Source: Priapulus caudatus (Eukaryota > Priapulida > Priapulimorpha > Priapulimorphida > Priapulidae). From it: a stretch of 35,458 nt of DNA. The notes under the pieces were generated by a model that worked only from the letters and a program-made list of their open reading frames with translations, was not told the origin of the DNA and searched no databases. The stretch lies in NCBI RefSeq assembly GCF_000485595.1, contig NW_014577496.1, positions 179,770 to 215,227 of the forward strand, read 5' to 3'. Positions 31,629 through 35,458 of this stretch are shown here, piece after piece. A program made the translations under genes and the position numbers. How positions within the stretch are numbered: position 1 is the stretch's first letter; each line of letters starts with the position of its first letter.

Positions 31629-32799
31629 CAGGGCTTGAAACTAACCTAAAATGTTCAGTAGCCAGCAGGGCTAGTGACCTGTAAAATCTCCCAGCCCTTA
31701 CTTTTCTGAAGTGCCGCGCTGAAGCTACGCAGTGAGCACAATTTTGCCATTTGCGGGGGGGGGGGGGGGGAGATCTGGGTTTTGATTTTAGCCCCTCCGA
31801 GATACATTCTGCGAAATTCCTTGACTTTGTGAAAATTTTGATTTAGCATAGATTCAATATATATATATATGTATACATATATACAAATACATCAGTACTA
31901 TGTTATAAGAGCAGAATAATTCCTTATAGTAACAATTAGAACTATTAGTCAGTCTACGGAAATGTGAAAGTTCACGTTTAATTTGAACCGTTTGTGACTA
32001 TATCTCTACTACTCTAGTAATTCTCTACTACAAGTACAGAGTTTGTTAGTAGTTAGTACAATTACAGTATAGAGTTATAAGTTGAGTTATCATGTTTGTG
32101 TTAGTTTGAGATTTGTAGAGTTGTATTGCTTAGTTGACTGAATATAAGCCACATAGAAGCGTGTTATGCTAGTGTTAGGATGAACATCGTATTATAAAAG
32201 GCTTAGAATATCAATTACAGGAATGTAGGTTTAAAGAGGTTATTTTCATAACAGTACCTGACAAAACCGTGACTACTATTCCACGTCAATTATAGACACA
32301 GAGACTGGATTGTATATTAACCAGGATGATTCCAACTCTCTATAAGTATTACTATAAGTAAAGTTTAGTTTCTAATTTGATATTTAGCAAACGTCAAATT
32401 GAAATCATCTTTTCGTTTGAAAAGGGGAGGGATTGTAGTGTTTAACCCTGAGATCAGCTGAAACGTAAACTAACCGGTCCACGAACGTAAACAGAAAGTA
32501 GAACAGAAAAGTATTGCGTATACACTGTGAGGGGATTGGCATGAGCTTGTGAATAGAGCAGCATGGTGGTTGGAATGGAACCGATTTTATTGTCCGAGGT
32601 ATCGTGACTGTTAAGTTTAGGTTTTGCAATTTTACTATGTTGCTGCATCATTGTGTTGATGTATTACGAGTTCGGTCGGGTTAGTAGTTGCTGAAAAAGT
32701 ACTAGTAATATGTTATCTGGTAGGCATTCCCACTCGCCAACAGGGCTGGTCAGCCCAGACATTCTACTAGCCTCGGGCGAGCGGGAGTTTCAAGCCCTG
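31629..32799. mobile_element. hAT-like non-autonomous element (about 1.17 kb)
   Basis: Left end CAGGGCTTGAAACT, right end its exact complement (32786-32799). Both ends also share rearranged GGGCTRGTSA and CTAGCC motifs. CAGGG-type ends suit the hAT class. No transposase frame is seen inside, only AT-rich DNA and a 17-base poly(G) at about 31755. An 8-bp target duplication is not clear, since the right flank is a CTAT microsatellite. Confidence 0.6.
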
Positions 32800-32932
32800 C
32801 TATCTATCTATCCATGCATGCATCCATCCATCCCATGCCATCCCATCGCACCGCATCCCATCCCATCCCATGCCATCCCATCTCATCGCATCCCATGCCA
32901 TTCCATGCCATCCCATCCCATCCCATCCCAAA
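32800..32932. repeat. ATCC/CCCAT satellite
   Basis: CTATCTATC units grade into CATCCATCC and then CATCCCATCC/GCCATCCCAT units. Confidence 0.92.
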
Positions 32933-33047
32933 CAGTAAAAATAATAAGAAATCAAAAGATAAGACATTAAAAATAAAAAATTACAATTAAAAAGTAGAAA
33001 ATTAAAAATAATACATACTAAAGAGGTAGGTAAAGGAAAAAAAAGGA

Positions 33048-33130
33048 AAAAAAGTTCCCCAGCTGCGACTCGAACCCGGAATCCCGGTGTAGGAGACGGA
33101 TGTTCTAGCAATTAGGCTACTGTGCCGTTA
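33048..33130 (-). mobile_element. tRNA-derived SINE head
   Basis: On the minus strand the sequence has an A-box-like TAGCCTAATTGCTAGAA and a B box GGTTCGAGTCG, about the tRNA spacing apart, ending in GCAGCTGGGGAAC and a T-rich tail. The acceptor stem does not pair as in a working tRNA and there is no clear anticodon arm, so a SINE head fits better than a tRNA gene. Confidence 0.65.
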
Positions 33131-33149
33131 AGTGTATACACCATGGATT

Positions 33150-33935
33150 CACACGCACGTGATGTTAATCTGTACGCACCGCCATCTATAGATGAATAGA
33201 ATTTTTATCAATTTTTAACTTTTTAACTTTTTTAAATGTTTGTTTCAGCCAGAACCACCTCCCAGACGTGCTGATTCTGAAAATATCTTTAGTTTTCCTC
33301 TAGGCTGCGGAGTTATCTAGTTACGCGAGTACGGACTAATTCGGCTGAACAACTTTATATATACTAGCAGAAAGTATACCCGTAGAACCAGCAAATGTTG
33401 TCTTTAAATATAAACTCCATGTAAGTGACACAGATAAAGTTTTTGATAAAATATTTCATGTAACTGAAAAGAAAACCACTGCACTGGGTACAACAGAACA
33501 CTGGCACAGCTACTGGCCACCGACTACTGTGTCAGTACGATGTACGTCAAAGCAGAGTGAGCAGGGGGAATCTGCAGAGGGGGGATCTGAGACGTAGCAC
33601 CATCTATTGAGGAATAGATTTTTGTTTGAGCCAGAACCATCTCCCAGACGTGTGGTGATTCTGAATATGCTCATACGGCGGCAGTCAAGAGACGCAGTGT
33701 AATTCCCACGTATGTGATGTGGATCTGCTGTACGCACTGCCATCTATTGACGAATAGCATTTTTTTCGAATTTTTGACTTAATACTTAATACTGAAACTT
33801 TTTTAAATTTTTTTCTCAGCCAGAACCATCTCCCAGACGTGGTGATTCTGAATATATCTTCAGTTAGCGCGATTTGAGTGACAAATCATAGGGCGAAAAG
33901 CGAGGACAAACAAACACACACACACACACAAGATT
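33150..33935. repeat. Three diverged copies of a CAGCCAGAACCATCTCCCAG repeat
   Basis: Copies at about 33152-33286, 33588-33674 and 33706-33870 share GTACGCACYGCCATCTATWG, GAATAG...TTTTT, GCCAGAACCAYCTCCCAGAC and GTGATTCTGAATAT. The last ends in GGGCGAAAAGCGAGGACAAAC followed by (AC)n and AT-rich sequence, a style typical of retroposon 3' ends. No ORF. Confidence 0.7.
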
Positions 33936-34640
33936 AGCCAAATTATAGTATAGATATAGATTAACAGAAATGTAATGTTTTTTCTAACATTGATAATTTT
34001 GCATTAATTAATTTTAAATATAAATATACAGTCACGAAGTGTTCACTAATTTTGTGTTTGGTCGTATATCGATATTCGTAAATTAAGTCTTTCTTATATC
34101 ACAGAATTTAAAAAGTAAACCAATTTATATGAATGTCTAATAGCATGATAAAATGTTGTGATATTGCCTTTACATATATTTTAGGTATTATTGAATGTAA
34201 TAAATTAAAGTTGATCCAAGTAACATTGTGATAAAATTTTGAAACAGTTCAATTAAATAAAACTGTATTTATTCACTGGGATTTCTTTGAAACACGTGAT
34301 GCCATTATATGAAAAAAAATTGGCAGTAGCGAGTCTATGCAACAAGGTTTAATTTTAACACATATGCTCAAAGATTCTACACTTGCTTTGACCTGACACA
34401 TTTAAACAACAAAATGAGAATAAAATGTACTCATTTCAATGTGAAATAAATTGACATATTCTCGGTTTCTACTCGGTGCATAGGCTGGAACCAAAGGTTG
34501 AACCATCATTTTATCCAATGCTGTCCTCTCGGCCTTATCTCTCCTGACATTGCGAATCCCGTGGCATGGTTGACCAAAACCTACAATTTCCTACTCCTGC
34601 ACGGAAATTCCGTTGCCATTCTAGTTGAAGAGTTCTAGGG
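33936..34640. other. AT-rich stretch; 3' side of TIMM10
   Basis: No gene of its own. A minus-strand AATAAA (plus-strand TTTATT at 34268-34273) lies about 370 bases after the TIMM10 stop and could serve as its poly(A) signal. Confidence 0.4.
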
Positions 34641-34836
34641 TTACGACTGCTGCTGCTGCAACTGTTTCACCATAGCTTCGTCCTGCATGGACATCTGCGT
34701 TAGTTTTTTGCCAATCTTGTCGTGTATATCCAAGTACTTTGCCACACATCTATCTAAGCAAACAGCCTCGCCCTTACTCAGGTCTCCTTCTCGATATTTT
34801 GGCGGGACACATTTTTTGTGACACGAGTTTGTCATT
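34641..34836 (-). CDS. TIMM10: TIMM10 last exon (mitochondrial small Tim chaperone), partial
   Basis: Codes about 65 residues from [14 protein letters not shown] to the TAA at 34641-34643, matching the C-terminal two thirds of Tim10, the small Tim that with Tim9 escorts membrane proteins across the intermembrane space. The twin CX3C motifs (CHKKC and CLDRC) that form two disulfides are present, as are [14 protein letters not shown] and MSMQDE. The acceptor is TTTTCCAG at 34837-34844 (minus strand), completing a split Arg codon. The N-terminal exon (about 25 residues) was not found between 34845 and 35458, so it must lie beyond the window. The extension [12 protein letters not shown] read through the acceptor is intron. 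Confidence 0.93.
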
Positions 34837-35128
34837 CTGGAAAACGGACAAAGAACGCATTGAGAAGTTACAAACACTATATATCAAGCATAGCACATCT
34901 CCCGTCATATATTTTCTATCTTTATCCAATCAATGATCGAATCACTCTTCTGTCATCCAATTTTTACTAGTAGTGTAGTAAAATTTCTCTTAAAAATGTA
35001 TTTAATATAGATATAGAAATTAGAAGATATAAAATACATATATTCATGATACCAATCTACAGTAGCATACTGTGTAGACTAGACACTCCACTCCACAGTA
35101 CATTACATTTTTTACGACGTCAATTAGT

Positions 35129-35175
35129 TACGCTGAAGGGGGCGTTGTCGTATCAGCCTCAGGTACTACAGTCCA
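35129..35175. mobile_element. Isolated end of the 4026-type MITE
   Basis: TTACGCTGAAGGGGGCGTTG continuing TCGTAT matches the left end of the element at 4026. The rest of that element is not present, so this is a truncated copy or a divergent relative. Confidence 0.55.
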
Positions 35176-35187
35176 GAGGCGTGTTCA

Positions 35188-35275
35188 GGAGACCGAACGC
35201 TCGCGAGCGCTCGCGAGCGCTCGCCGTCTGAACGACACTGCGCGAGCGAGCGCTCGCGAGCGTTTGCGCGCAAAT
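35188..35275. repeat. CGCTCGCGAGCG palindromic cluster
   Basis: At least three overlapping or adjoining GCTCGCGAGC palindromes and a complement-rich spacer, very CpG-dense. About 45 bases later comes ACAAGATGGCGACG, which resembles a YY1-type site. This may be the edge of a CpG-rich promoter or a GC-rich foldback repeat. Confidence 0.6.
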
Positions 35276-35458
35276 TCAAAACGCTGTTTGCTCAGCGCGC
35301 GGGTTGTTTACAAGATGGCGACGAAAAATCTGGCGAATGCGAATCTAACATTTCTGACGTCAATTTGCAATCTATTTCAACTTTATTTCATTTTTCATTC
35401 ATTCATTTACTTCTAAATTCAATTTGTATCAATTTCGTCTGCTAATTCGTTTAGCAGT

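Noticed and set aside
33048-33130. A working tRNA gene on the minus strand
   Set aside because: A and B boxes are present, but the stems do not pair properly and no clear anticodon loop is seen; a SINE head is more likely.

Overview
This window looks like nuclear DNA from an invertebrate animal. Its genes are split by many short GT-AG introns. They encode conserved eukaryotic proteins (DDX52, NUDT9, TIMM10, a ZnT6-like protein, a C2H2 zinc-finger protein) and an animal-type phosphoenolpyruvate-synthase-like protein. The spaces between them are full of microsatellites, MITEs, foldback elements and CCCTAA (TTAGGG-type) telomere-like repeats. I cannot name the phylum from sequence alone. No operons, CRISPR arrays, phage or bacterial features are visible.

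Layout. 1-3733: CT microsatellite, a GC-richer 5' region, a candidate first exon of DDX52, repeat fragments, and a large GCAC-type minisatellite containing a 486-bp duplication. 3734-9090 (+): DDX52/ROK1 DEAD-box helicase, ten exons from the acidic N-terminal part to the stop, with a poly(A) signal at 9404 followed by a perfect palindrome. The donor of its second-to-last exon lies in a ~145-bp unit present three times. 9.5-12.3 kb: no recognisable gene. 12325-14725 (+): seven exons of the ATP-binding (PPDK_N) domain of a PEP-synthase-like protein, one intron apparently of GC-AG type; I find no phosphohistidine domain. 15428-15698: Harbinger-like MITE. 16756-18474 (-): one-exon protein with ten zinc fingers. 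19.7-22.9 kb: two adjoining long-inverted-repeat foldback elements, the first interrupted by a ~1.2-kb insertion. 23846-25203 (+): an intronless zinc transporter ZnT6 (SLC30A6)-like sequence whose homology jumps between all three frames. 27.35-31.0 kb (+): NUDT9 ADP-ribose pyrophosphatase, nearly complete. 31.6-34.0 kb: hAT-like element, satellite, tRNA-derived SINE and a three-copy repeat. 34641-34836 (-): last exon of TIMM10. 35.1-35.46 kb: MITE end and CGCTCGCGAGCG-rich palindromic DNA.

The genes do not form a functional cluster: ribosome biogenesis (DDX52), nucleotide clean-up (NUDT9), mitochondrial import (TIMM10), Golgi zinc transport (ZnT6-like). The most novel signal is a MITE family, at least three copies here, with TIRs beginning GCTGA, 9-bp target duplications and a shared core built around CCCTAA telomere-like repeats. 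Exon borders were set by hand from splice signals, reading phase and remembered family sequences; no alignment was run.
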